Under the pieces are notes generated by a model that was not told the origin of the DNA, did not search any database, and saw nothing but the letters and a program-made list of their open reading frames with translations. A program made the position numbers and the translations under genes. Below, piece by piece: positions 7,636-15,391 of a DNA stretch of 23,086 nucleotides. Source of the DNA: Rickettsia typhi (GTDB lineage: Bacteria > Pseudomonadota > Alphaproteobacteria > Rickettsiales > UBA1997); NCBI GenBank assembly GCA_945874115.1, contig CAMCFD010000016.1, forward strand, positions 1-23,086, written 5' to 3'. The stretch's first letter is position 1. The number at the start of each line of letters is the position of its first letter.

Positions 7636-8127
7636 ATGCTAAATATTTTTAATCTATTTTTATTTTTGCTGCTAATTTGGATTGGATTAATGTTTTCAAT
7701 CAAAGAATTATCGGTTTTTTACGCAATTTCTGGCATTATTTTTTCATTTTTAGTGAGTTTTTTGTCGTATAAACTAAAGTTCATCGAAAAAAACTCCGAA
7801 ATGCTTTATTTACATTTGAATTTTTATCGTCATTTTCTGAAAGTTTTTATCGCGAATTTTTTTAAATCTTTCGGTTTGGCATTTTCTTTGGCCATAGGTA
7901 GAAAATCTCTAAGACCATTGATTTATAAGGTTGATATTAGTGACGTTGATAAATTTAATTTGCCGCTTTTGATTGCAACAATTAATATGAATTTAGGATT
8001 ATCGGTGGTTGAAGATGGCGAGAAATTTTTTACAATTTTTGCTTTGGACGAAAAATTTTTCGAAGAATTTAATCTAAAAAGAATTCTTAAAATTTTGCCA
8101 GAAATTAACGAAAATAATTTAGTTTAG
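7636..8127 (+). CDS. mnhE: Na+/H+ antiporter subunit E-like membrane protein (MnhE/MrpE)
   Basis: From the ATG at 7636 this is a 163-residue membrane protein, the usual length for subunit E of the multisubunit Mrp/Mnh cation-proton antiporter. Two N-terminal hydrophobic segments (LNIFNLFLFLLLIWIGLMF and AISGIIFSFLVSFLSY) are followed by a long hydrophobic or amphipathic region (FLKVFIANFFKSFGLAFSLAIG). The soluble tail follows the MrpE pattern: RPLIYKVD, a run like LLIATINMNLGLSVVEDG where family members have a leucine/threonine-rich strand, then FFTIFALDE resembling the conserved HALD. No other antiporter subunit is nearby, so it is an orphan subunit here. Five bases separate it from ligA, with which it is probably cotranscribed. 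The assignment rests on pattern, not close identity. Confidence 0.7.
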   Translation: MLNIFNLFLFLLLIWIGLMFSIKELSVFYAISGIIFSFLVSFLSYKLKFIEKNSEMLYLHLNFYRHFLKVFIANFFKSFGLAFSLAIGRKSLRPLIYKVDISDVDKFNLPLLIATINMNLGLSVVEDGEKFFTIFALDEKFFEEFNLKRILKILPEINENNLV

Positions 8128-8132
8128 ATTTT

Positions 8133-10262
8133 ATGAATAATTCCGAAATTGAAAAGAAAATTCTCGATTTAAAAGCTGAATTAAAAAAGCACAACGAGGC
8201 TTATTACACGTTTGATGCGCCAAAAATTAGCGATGCGAAATATGACGAGATGAAAAAAAATCTTGGGGAATTTCGCCAAAAATATCCAGAATTTTTTGAG
8301 GAAAAGGATGAAGTTTTAGATGTTGTTGGTGCAAAAACTCTCGATATTTTTAAAAAGATTGAGCATTCAAAATCGATGTTGTCTCTTTCAAACGCTTTTG
8401 AAAAGGCTGATGTCGTTGATTTTAGTGATCGCATAAAAAGATTTTTGGGTTTTGATAAAAAAGAAAATGAAGTTGAAGATTTATTTTCTTTTGCAAAAAA
8501 TGGCGAAGAACTTGATTTTTTTTGTGAAACAAAAATCGATGGATTGTCGTTTTCGGCGCGATATGAAAATGGCGAATTGAAATATGTTGCGACGCGCGGC
8601 GATGGAAAAACGGGCGAAGATGTGACGCAAAATGTGAAGACAATTAAAGGTTTTCCGTTGGTGTTAAGCGCGAAAAATGCGCCGAAAGTTTTTGAAATTC
8701 GCGGCGAAATTTATATGCCAAAATCAGAATTTGTTAAGTTGAATTTAAGGCAAGAAGAAGTTGAGGGCAAGATTTTTGCAAACCCGAGAAACGCCGCTGC
8801 TGGCTCGTTGCGACAACTTGACTGTGAAATAACGCGATCGAGAAATTTAAGTTATTTCGCTTATTCTTTGGGCGATTTTTCTGATGATTTTATTTGCAAA
8901 AGTCAACAAGAATTGATGGAAAAATTGCGCGAATTTGGTTTTTATGTCGAAAAACATTCGCGACTTTGTAAAAATATTGACGAAATTATCGCGCTTTATC
9001 AACAAATTGCTGATTCGCGCTATCAACTCGATTATGATATTGATGGCATGGTTTATAAAGTGAATGATTTTGCTCTACAGCGCCGCCTTGGCTATGTTGC
9101 TTCTTCGCCGCGTTTTGCAATCGCTCATAAATTTGCTGCGGAAAAATCAAAAACCGAAATCGAAAACATAATTTTGCAAGTTGGAAGAACCGGAGCGCTT
9201 ACTCCCGTCGCGGTTTTAAAGCCTGTGAATATTGGCGGAGTTTTGGTTTCGCGCGCAACTTTACACAATCAAGATGAAATAAAAAGAAAAGATGTCAGAA
9301 TTGGCGACGTTGTCGTTGTCGCGCGCGCCGGAGACGTGATTCCGCAAGTTTTAGAAGTCGATTTATCTAAGCGCAAAAATGATTCTTGTGAGTTTGTTTT
9401 TCCGCGCGAGTGTCCTGTTTGTGGCTCGCAAATTATCAAGAATGAAGAAGATGTAGTTTTGCGCTGTTCCGGCGGCTTAAATTGCGACGCACAGTTAAAA
9501 GAATTGCTTAAACATTTCGTTTCAAAAGATGCGTTTGACATTGGGGGGCTTGGTAAAAAACAAATCGAGAATTTCTTTTTTGACGAAAAAGTTCGCAGCT
9601 TTTGCGACATTTTTACCCTTGAAAAACGCAATTTAGAAAGTGTTGAAAAATTGCAAGAGCAAGAAGGTTTTGGCGAAAAATCGGTCGATAATTTATTTTT
9701 TGCGATCAACCAGAAGCGCAAAATTTCTTTCGAAAGATTTATTTATGCCATCGGAATTAGATATGTCGGAATCACTACGGCGAAGCTTATCGCAGGACAT
9801 TTTATAGCTTATAAAAACTTTAAAGAAAAAATGTGCGCGATTGCGAAATTATCGCCAGAAGAAATGTTAAAAAACCAAGATTTTCAAGATTTTGTCGCGC
9901 TTGACGGAATTGGCGAAAAAATGGCGAAGGCAATCGTTGAATATTTCGGTGATGAAAAAAACGTTAAAATGATTAGTGATCTTGAAAATGAAATAGAAGT
10001 TTTAGAAGCCAAAAAAATTGTATCAAATTCGGTTTTATCAGGAAAATCAATAGTTTTTACGGGAACTCTTGAAAGAATGACGCGCCAAGAAGCCAAGAAA
10101 AAAGCTGAAGATTTGGCGATGAAAGTTGTTGGATCTGTCTCTGCAAAAACCGATTATGTCGTTGCGGGTGCTGATTCTGGCTCGAAATTAAAAAAGGCGC
10201 AAGAACTTGGCGTGAAAGTTTTGGACGAAAAATCTTGGGAAGGGTTAATTGCAAATGGTTGA
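8133..10262 (+). CDS. ligA: NAD+-dependent DNA ligase
   Basis: LigA seals nicks in duplex DNA during replication and repair, using NAD+ as adenylate donor. At 709 residues it is near the family norm (about 670-700). Domain Ia carries the YY and D-Y residues near the start (HNEAYYTFDAP). The adenylation lysine is Lys134 in ETKIDGLSF. The nucleotidyltransferase and OB parts include RGEIYMP, NPRNAAAGSLRQLD, DGMVYKVN and VGRTGALTPVAVL. A four-cysteine zinc finger starts at CPVC. Helix-hairpin-helix repeats follow (GFGEKSVDNL, GIRYVGITTAKL, LDGIGEKMAKAI), then a C-terminal BRCT domain (SIVFTGTLERMTRQEA onward). It appears intact and converges on the flavoprotein gene 27 bases away. Confidence 0.98.
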   Translation: MNNSEIEKKILDLKAELKKHNEAYYTFDAPKISDAKYDEMKKNLGEFRQKYPEFFEEKDEVLDVVGAKTLDIFKKIEHSKSMLSLSNAFEKADVVDFSDRIKRFLGFDKKENEVEDLFSFAKNGEELDFFCETKIDGLSFSARYENGELKYVATRGDGKTGEDVTQNVKTIKGFPLVLSAKNAPKVFEIRGEIYMPKSEFVKLNLRQEEVEGKIFANPRNAAAGSLRQLDCEITRSRNLSYFAYSLGDFSDDFICKSQQELMEKLREFGFYVEKHSRLCKNIDEIIALYQQIADSRYQLDYDIDGMVYKVNDFALQRRLGYVASSPRFAIAHKFAAEKSKTEIENIILQVGRTGALTPVAVLKPVNIGGVLVSRATLHNQDEIKRKDVRIGDVVVVARAGDVIPQVLEVDLSKRKNDSCEFVFPRECPVCGSQIIKNEEDVVLRCSGGLNCDAQLKELLKHFVSKDAFDIGGLGKKQIENFFFDEKVRSFCDIFTLEKRNLESVEKLQEQEGFGEKSVDNLFFAINQKRKISFERFIYAIGIRYVGITTAKLIAGHFIAYKNFKEKMCAIAKLSPEEMLKNQDFQDFVALDGIGEKMAKAIVEYFGDEKNVKMISDLENEIEVLEAKKIVSNSVLSGKSIVFTGTLERMTRQEAKKKAEDLAMKVVGSVSAKTDYVVAGADSGSKLKKAQELGVKVLDEKSWEGLIANG

Positions 10263-10289
10263 TTTGTGCGAGAAAAATCGCGAGAAAAT

Positions 10290-11507
10290 CTAGGCGAATT
10301 GTCCGCAGGCAAATCCGCAAGACCACGCGAACTGAAAGTTAAAGCCGCCAAGATGTCCCGTAACATCAAGAACTTCGCCGATAAAATAAAGCCCCGAAAC
10401 TTTTTTGCTCTCAAATGTTTTTGACGAAATTTCATTGGTGTCAACTCCGCCAGCTGTGACTTCAGCCTTGGCATATCCTTCGTTTCCTTGAACAATTACG
10501 CGCCAATTATTTATGTCACTTGCGATTTCTTTCAATTTTTGGTTCGATAAATCGGCGACAAAGCCTTGAATATTGTGCTTATAAGAAATATATGCAGCGA
10601 GACTTTTCGGCAAATATTTCGCGATAATTTGGGCAATTTCTTGTCGTGGTTTTTCTTGTTTCTCGCTTAAAAATATTTCGTAAAAATTATGATTGGGCGC
10701 TAAATTAATAAAAATTTCTTGGCCATTTTTTATGTAAGATGAAATTTGTAAAATGGCGGGGCCACTTAATCCGCGGTGCGTGAACAGAATTGCTTCTTTA
10801 AACGAAATTATATTTTTTAAAGATTTGCACGAAACAACGGCGTCAACCGAAACTCCTGCAAGATGTTTTGTGTCTTCAAGCATTGATGACTCTAGTGTTA
10901 GCGGAACAAGTGCCGGATATGGCTCGATGATATTTAAATTAAATTTTCGCGCCACGTCATAGCCAAAGCCGGTCGCGCCCATTTTCGGAATTGAAAGCCC
11001 GCCCGTCGCAATCACCAAAGATTCGCAAGAAATTTTCGCAATTTCGGTTTTGTTAATTTCTAAGCAAAATCTGGCGCCAGAATCTTCGCCGCTTAATTTC
11101 TCGATATTTTCAACTTTTGTCTCAAGCATAATTTCAACGCCAAATTCTTGACATTCGCTAACTAACATGTCAATAATTTGTTGCGATGAAGCGTCGCAGA
11201 ACAATTGTCCGAGGGTTTTTTCGTGAAAGGCGATTTTGTGTTTTTTGACCAAATCGATAAAGTCATTTTGCGTGAATCTTTGCAGCGCCGAAACGCAAAA
11301 ATGAGGATTTTGTGAAATGAAATTTTTCGCAGTCGTGTGAATATTGGTGAAATTGCATCTTCCTCCACCTGAAATGCGAATTTTTTCGCCGACTTTTTTA
11401 TGGTGGTCGATTAATAAAACTTTGCGATTTCTTTTTGCGGCAGACATCGCACACATTAATCCTGCGGCTCCGGCGCCAATTATGACTGTGTCGTAATAAT
11501 TATTCAT
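10290..11507 (-). CDS. HI0933-family FAD-dependent oxidoreductase (BaiN-like)
   Basis: From the ATG at 11505-11507 this flavoprotein is 405 residues, normal for the HI0933/BaiN family. The N-terminal Rossmann motif is VIIGAGAAGLMCAMSA. The family signature RISGGGRCNFTN follows, and the C-terminal FAD-closing segment is GEVLDVTGHLGGFNFQFAWS. FTHRGLSGPAILQ is also typical. The physiological substrate is unknown for most members; some reduce activated double bonds. The frame extends 14 codons upstream, but that stretch codes for the small lipoprotein in another frame, so the internal ATG is preferred; it overlaps the lipoprotein's last codons (ATGAATAA). It is the last gene of the tsaD operon. 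Confidence 0.93.
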   Translation of the reverse strand: MNNYYDTVIIGAGAAGLMCAMSAAKRNRKVLLIDHHKKVGEKIRISGGGRCNFTNIHTTAKNFISQNPHFCVSALQRFTQNDFIDLVKKHKIAFHEKTLGQLFCDASSQQIIDMLVSECQEFGVEIMLETKVENIEKLSGEDSGARFCLEINKTEIAKISCESLVIATGGLSIPKMGATGFGYDVARKFNLNIIEPYPALVPLTLESSMLEDTKHLAGVSVDAVVSCKSLKNIISFKEAILFTHRGLSGPAILQISSYIKNGQEIFINLAPNHNFYEIFLSEKQEKPRQEIAQIIAKYLPKSLAAYISYKHNIQGFVADLSNQKLKEIASDINNWRVIVQGNEGYAKAEVTAGGVDTNEISSKTFESKKVSGLYFIGEVLDVTGHLGGFNFQFAWSCGFACGQFA

Positions 11508-11634
11508 CAAAAACGCGGTCAAATTTTGGCTTCCCTTGTTTGCCTTCATAATGAATTCCGCCTTTTTTGCCGCAAGCCGAAACTATGAGTGCGAGGGACG
11601 CGACAAAAATTAATATTTTCGAAAATTTTGGCAT
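11500..11634 (-). CDS. lptM: Small lipoprotein, LptM (YifL)-like
   Basis: This 44-residue gene starts at ATG 11632-11634, two bases after the tsaD stop, and ends at TAA 11500-11502. The product begins MPKFSKILIFVASLALIV and continues SACGKKGGIHYEGK, with a good lipobox (VSAC) and predicted lipidation at Cys21. The residues after the cysteine match the C-G-x-K-G pattern of LptM/YifL lipoproteins, which in E. coli help mature the LptD-LptE LPS translocon. The short tail ends FDRVFDE. The downstream flavoprotein ATG lies inside its last codons, so coupling is likely. LptM genes are often next to argH or lysA; this position is different. Another small lipoprotein with the same motif remains possible. 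Confidence 0.75.
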   Translation of the reverse strand: MPKFSKILIFVASLALIVSACGKKGGIHYEGKQGKPKFDRVFDE

Positions 11635-11636
11635 TT

Positions 11637-12716
11637 TTATGTTTTTAATTCTTCAAGACTCCAACTTGCTCGCGGCTTAAAATTTAATTCGTCGAACAAA
11701 CCAAGTTTCATTTTTTCAACGCCAACCCACGCAATCATTGCGGCGTTGTCTGTGCACATTTTAATTGGCGGCGCGATTATTTCAAGGGATTTATTTTTTG
11801 CCCAAAAATCTAATTTCTCAAAAATATATTTATTCGCCGCAACACCGCCCGCAAGTATGATTTTATTGGGTTTCTTTGCCACATCACCAAAATCGTAATG
11901 AGCAAAAACATTCTCGAGTCGATTTATCAAAATTTGGCAAACCGTTTTTTGAAAAGACGCGCAAATATCATATTTATCTTGCATCGAGAGCTTTTTGTGT
12001 GACTCGAAATGTGAAAAATCGCTTCCGGTTATATTCTCAATTTGGCGTCGAACGGCGCTTTTTAAGCCCGAGAACGAAAAATCATAAATATGTTTTTTCT
12101 CAAAGTCAGAATCGACCAGCGGCCTTGGAAATTTGAATTTATTTTCATCGCCAAGAAGTGCCATTTTTTCAACTTGCGGGCCACCCGGATAAACTAAACC
12201 CAACATTTGCGCGACTTTGTCGAAGGCTTCGCCAAGCGCATCGTCAATTGTTTGGCCAATTCTCTTATATTCGCCGACATTTTTCGCGAACAAAATTTGG
12301 CAATGTCCACCCGAAACCAATAAGGTTAAATAGGGGAATTCGACATTGTTGGTAAGGCGCGCCGTTAGTGTGTGCGCTTCAAGATGATTGACTGCGATGA
12401 AGGGTTTTTTTAGCGCAGACGCCAGAGTTTTTCCTGTCATTAAACCAACGATTAAGCCACCAATCAGGCCGGGTCCAGCGGTTGCGGCGATTGCGTCAAT
12501 ATCATCAAATTCAAGATTAGCTTCTTTTAGTGCGCTTAAAATTATCTTGTCTAAAACATCGATGTGAGCGCGCGCAGCAACCTCGGGCACAACCCCACCA
12601 TATTGTTCGTGAAGTTTTATTTGTGAGTTAATAACATTGCTTAAAATATTTTTTTTATCGTCAACTATCGCAACCGCAGTCTCGTCACAACTAGTTTCGA
12701 TTCCTAAAATTTTCAT
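11637..12716 (-). CDS. tsaD: tRNA N6-threonylcarbamoyladenosine synthase catalytic subunit
   Basis: TsaD transfers the threonylcarbamoyl group to A37 of tRNAs reading ANN codons, working with TsaB, TsaE and TsaC. The 359-residue protein shows the ASKHA fold start MKILGIETSCDETAVAI, the metal-ligand motif NHLEAH, LTLLVSGGHCQ, DDALGEAFDKVAQMLGL, YPGGPQVE, DFSFSGLKSAVRR, the ATP loop ILAGGVAANK and the C-terminal metal aspartate in MCTDNAAMIAW. It is complete. The promoter sits just upstream, inside a palindrome, and transcription would run on into the small lipoprotein and flavoprotein genes. Confidence 0.98.
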   Translation of the reverse strand: MKILGIETSCDETAVAIVDDKKNILSNVINSQIKLHEQYGGVVPEVAARAHIDVLDKIILSALKEANLEFDDIDAIAATAGPGLIGGLIVGLMTGKTLASALKKPFIAVNHLEAHTLTARLTNNVEFPYLTLLVSGGHCQILFAKNVGEYKRIGQTIDDALGEAFDKVAQMLGLVYPGGPQVEKMALLGDENKFKFPRPLVDSDFEKKHIYDFSFSGLKSAVRRQIENITGSDFSHFESHKKLSMQDKYDICASFQKTVCQILINRLENVFAHYDFGDVAKKPNKIILAGGVAANKYIFEKLDFWAKNKSLEIIAPPIKMCTDNAAMIAWVGVEKMKLGLFDELNFKPRASWSLEELKT

Positions 12717-12734
12717 TTTCTTAAAATATCGTTT

Positions 12735-12749
12735 TGTTATATTATAACA
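12735..12749. promoter_or_regulatory. Palindrome copy 1, overlapping the tsaD -10 box
   Basis: TGTTATATTATAACA is a perfect inverted repeat with 7-bp arms about one central base. It lies in a 23-bp segment (12731-12753) that recurs exactly at 12809-12831. The minus-strand -10 box of tsaD is inside it, as expected for a repressor operator. Confidence 0.55.
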
Positions 12750-12768
12750 TATTATTTTAATAAATCAA
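12741..12768 (-). promoter_or_regulatory. tsaD promoter
   Basis: On the minus strand, TTGATT (12763-12768) is 16 bases from TATAAT (12741-12746). Transcription would start about 18 bases before the tsaD ATG, giving a very short leader. Confidence 0.6.
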
Positions 12769-12812
12769 ATATTTATGTGTTTTGACTTAGAAAATAGGGC
12801 ATTTTCAGGTTT

Positions 12813-12827
12813 TGTTATATTATAACA
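12813..12827. promoter_or_regulatory. Palindrome copy 2
   Basis: This is the same 15-bp palindrome as at 12735-12749, inside an identical 23-bp segment exactly 78 bp away. It also contains TATAAT on the minus strand but has no convincing -35 box, so it is more likely a second binding site than a promoter. Confidence 0.5.
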
Positions 12828-12945
12828 TATTTTTGCTAACGAGCTTTCATTATCTTAGATCACCGCCCTTGTGGGAATGATAAAAAGAAAGCTATTAAGT
12901 GAATAATATAATGTAATATATTTGAAAATAGACTCAGTTTTCGTG

Positions 12946-12978
12946 AAAAAAACTCCTAAAATTTCTTGAGAAATTTTA
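12946..12978 (-). terminator. Terminator overlapping the dnaB stop codon
   Basis: TAAAATTTC (12957-12965) pairs perfectly with GAAATTTTA (12970-12978) around the loop TTGA. On the minus strand the stem begins with the dnaB TAA itself and is followed by GGAG and seven T residues. The stem is A/T-rich and the T run is offset by four bases. Confidence 0.55.
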
Positions 12979-14442
12979 CTCGCTCGGGCCAAAATTATGC
13001 TGAACGTCGAGATTTCCAAATTTCGTGAATTCGGCGTCAAAATAAAGATGCAAGCTTCCGACTGGGCCATTTCTTTGCTTGGCGATGATGACTTCTGAAA
13101 CGTTGCGCATTCTGCTCATTTCGCTGCGCCATTCTTCAAATTTGGCGATGTCGGCTTCGGGCGGTTGTTTTCGTTCAAGATAATAACTTTCGCGATAGAT
13201 GAAAGCCACAACGTCGGCGTCTTGTTCAATCGAGCCCGATTCGCGCAAATCAGAAAGTTGCGGACGTTTATCGTCGCGCTGTTCAACGGCTCGCGATAAT
13301 TGAGAAAGCGCCAAAACCGGAATTTGAAATTCTTTGGCGATTGCTTTTAAGCCCTGTGTGATTTCTGAAATTTCTTGGACGCGATTTTCAGAGCCACGCG
13401 AGCTTGAGCCTTTCAAAAGCTGTAAATAATCGATGACGATGAAAGCGAGATTGTGTTTTCTGATCATTCGGCGCGTGCGTGTTCGAACGGCTGAAATTGA
13501 TAAAGCTGGAGTGTCGTCAATGAAAAATGGCCAAGATGCAATGTCGGCAGAGCGCGTGGCGATTGCTTCCCACTCCATATCGTTAATTTGTCCGGTGCGG
13601 AATTTCGTGGCGTTGATGCTGGCTTCCATAGATAAAATACGCGCCGAAAGCTGATCGGCAGACATTTCGAGTGAGAAAAATCCGACGGCTTTTTTACCTT
13701 TTTCGTCAACAACATCGCGATTGAGAAATTTGCACGCATTCACCGCCATATTGATCGCAAGCGCGGTTTTACCCATTGAAGGTCGTCCCGCCAAAATCAA
13801 CAAGTCAGAATTTTGCATTCCGCTAAGCATTTTGTCGAAATCGGCAAGGCCCGTAGACACGCCGCTAATGTGGTTGTCGCGCTTTCTTGCAAGTATAGTT
13901 TTGTCTAAAGTTTCTTTAAGTGAAACTGAAATATTGCGAAAATCACTTTTGCCCGATCCTTGATTAACAAGGTTAAACAAGCCAGATTCTGCTTTTTCAA
14001 TTTGCTCTTGGCCGCTCGATTTTTCATTAACTTTATAAGCCGAATTGACAATTTCTTCGCCAATCATCACCAAACTTCTTTTTAATGCTAAATCTTGAAT
14101 TAAGCGCGCATAATCAGCAATATCAATGATCGCCGAAGCGTGAGAAAGTAGTGTCGATAAATAAGACGCGGCGCCAATTGCTTTAATTGATTGCTCGTTA
14201 TCGAAAAATTGTTTTAACGTAACTTGATTGGCAATTATGTTGGTTTTTTCAACATTGTGCAAAATTTGTGAGTAAATTTTTTGGTGCGCTGGTTCGTAAA
14301 AATGTTCGGGAGTTAAAAACTCAGAAACGCGATTTAAATATTCGTTATTGAGAATTATTGTCCCTAAAATTGCTTGTTCAGCGGCAATATTATAAAGCTC
14401 TGAGCGATTATCCGGAAGATTTTCTTGTAAATTTTGCAACAT
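12976..14442 (-). CDS. dnaB: Replicative DNA helicase DnaB
   Basis: DnaB is the hexameric 5'-3' helicase that unwinds DNA at the replication fork and recruits primase. The 488-residue protein has the N-terminal helical domain (AAEQAILGTIILNNEYLNRV) and a linker. The RecA-like motor domain follows, with LLILAGRPSMGKTALAIN (Walker A), FFSLEMSADQLSARIL, VIDYLQLL (Walker B), LSQLSRAVEQRDDKRPQLSD, RESGSIEQDADVV and the arginine-finger region IIAKQRNGP near the end. No intein is present. It lies 34 bases after the hisN-like gene on the same strand, so the two are probably cotranscribed. A run GAAAAAAG precedes the ATG as a poor ribosome binding site. Confidence 0.97.
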   Translation of the reverse strand: MLQNLQENLPDNRSELYNIAAEQAILGTIILNNEYLNRVSEFLTPEHFYEPAHQKIYSQILHNVEKTNIIANQVTLKQFFDNEQSIKAIGAASYLSTLLSHASAIIDIADYARLIQDLALKRSLVMIGEEIVNSAYKVNEKSSGQEQIEKAESGLFNLVNQGSGKSDFRNISVSLKETLDKTILARKRDNHISGVSTGLADFDKMLSGMQNSDLLILAGRPSMGKTALAINMAVNACKFLNRDVVDEKGKKAVGFFSLEMSADQLSARILSMEASINATKFRTGQINDMEWEAIATRSADIASWPFFIDDTPALSISAVRTRTRRMIRKHNLAFIVIDYLQLLKGSSSRGSENRVQEISEITQGLKAIAKEFQIPVLALSQLSRAVEQRDDKRPQLSDLRESGSIEQDADVVAFIYRESYYLERKQPPEADIAKFEEWRSEMSRMRNVSEVIIAKQRNGPVGSLHLYFDAEFTKFGNLDVQHNFGPSE

Positions 14443-14476
14443 CTTTTTTCTATTATATTTTAGATAAATTTTATAA

Positions 14477-15271
14477 TTATTTCAAAAATTCGCAAGCTTT
14501 TTTGTACAATTCTTGATTTGCGCAAGCGAGCAATTTTACGTTAGATTTTAGGCCAAGTTCGCCTTTTTCCCACTCGCCAATTGCGCCACCAGCCATTTTT
14601 ATGATGGGAACAAGCGCCGCATAATCATAAACTTGAAGGTTTGGCTCGATAATAATGTCGATGAATCCACTCGCAAGAAGCGCGTAAGAATAACAGTCTC
14701 CGCCATAAATTACGCCGCCATATTTTTGATATTTCGCTTTCCCCGCCAATTTTTGAAATTTATCAAGGTCGGTTTCGTTAAAGAAAAAAGGCGAAGTTGT
14801 AGAAATTATCGCATCTTTAATTTCGGTGCAGCGACGCGTTTTTATTGGTTTTTTATTAAGCCAAGCACCACTTTTATCAGAATCGTCGTCAATTCCAAGC
14901 CATCTTTCCTTATTGATTGGTTGGTTCATTATTCCTAAAACTGGTTTGTTTTTATAGGCCAGGGCGATTAGTGTGCCAAAAGTTGGGCGGCCAATGATGA
15001 AAGACGAGGTTCCGTCAATTGGGTCGATAATCCACTGAAAATCAGAATTCGGGTTGGTCAAGCCATATTCTTCGCCGATAATTCCGTGCTCGGGAAAATG
15101 GTTGATGATTTCGCGGCGCAAAACTTCTTCAATTTCGCGATCAGCTTTCGTGACAGGGCTGTGGTCATCTTTTTCGATTTCACCATTATTATTGCGAAAA
15201 TATTTTATGGCAATTTCTTGACTCAAATCGGCCAAATTATTGGCGAAATCAATGGTTTTTTGGTCTAACAT
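14477..15271 (-). CDS. hisN: Inositol monophosphatase-family phosphatase, probably histidinol-phosphatase (HisN-type)
   Basis: This 264-residue protein belongs to the Mg2+-dependent, Li+-sensitive phosphatase superfamily. Metal ligands are visible in GEEYG (Glu67/68), DPIDGTSSF (Asp83, Asp86) and VYDYAAL (Asp216). The sequence FIIGRPTFGTLIAL, and GGDCYSYALLASGFIDIIIEP near the C terminus, resemble HisN histidinol-phosphatases more than SuhB or CysQ. HisN dephosphorylates histidinol phosphate in histidine synthesis, but no other his gene is in the window, so another sugar or inositol phosphate is possible. It is upstream of dnaB, 34 bases away, and divergent from the thiolase gene. A minus-strand TATAAT lies at 15313-15318 without a good -35 box. 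Confidence 0.85.
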   Translation of the reverse strand: MLDQKTIDFANNLADLSQEIAIKYFRNNNGEIEKDDHSPVTKADREIEEVLRREIINHFPEHGIIGEEYGLTNPNSDFQWIIDPIDGTSSFIIGRPTFGTLIALAYKNKPVLGIMNQPINKERWLGIDDDSDKSGAWLNKKPIKTRRCTEIKDAIISTTSPFFFNETDLDKFQKLAGKAKYQKYGGVIYGGDCYSYALLASGFIDIIIEPNLQVYDYAALVPIIKMAGGAIGEWEKGELGLKSNVKLLACANQELYKKACEFLK

Positions 15272-15391
15272 CGATATTTTTTATTAAATTTATATAGAAA
15301 ATTTGTTTTTTGATTATAGTATTAATAAAAAATAATTGCTATAAAAAATATTTTAGACTAAATTGTTAAGGAAATATTAAATATATAAAAT

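Larger units (their letters stand above)
12717..12975. other. Intergenic region between dnaB and tsaD
   Basis: This 259-base gap between two minus-strand genes holds the dnaB terminator, the tsaD promoter and two identical copies of a palindromic element (12731-12753 and 12809-12831). Between 12832 and 12945 I see no gene, and only irregular A/T-rich sequence. Confidence 0.7.

Noticed and set aside
9269..9721. A 150-residue minus-strand open frame
   Set aside because: It is antisense to the ligA OB-fold and zinc-finger region, which is clearly coding.
11508..11549. Upstream ATG for the HI0933-family protein
   Set aside because: The extra 14 residues are unlike the family, and the DNA encodes the small lipoprotein in another frame.
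12731..12831. CRISPR-like repeat-spacer unit
   Set aside because: There are only two copies with a 55-base gap, no third unit and no cas genes. A twin operator is a simpler reading.
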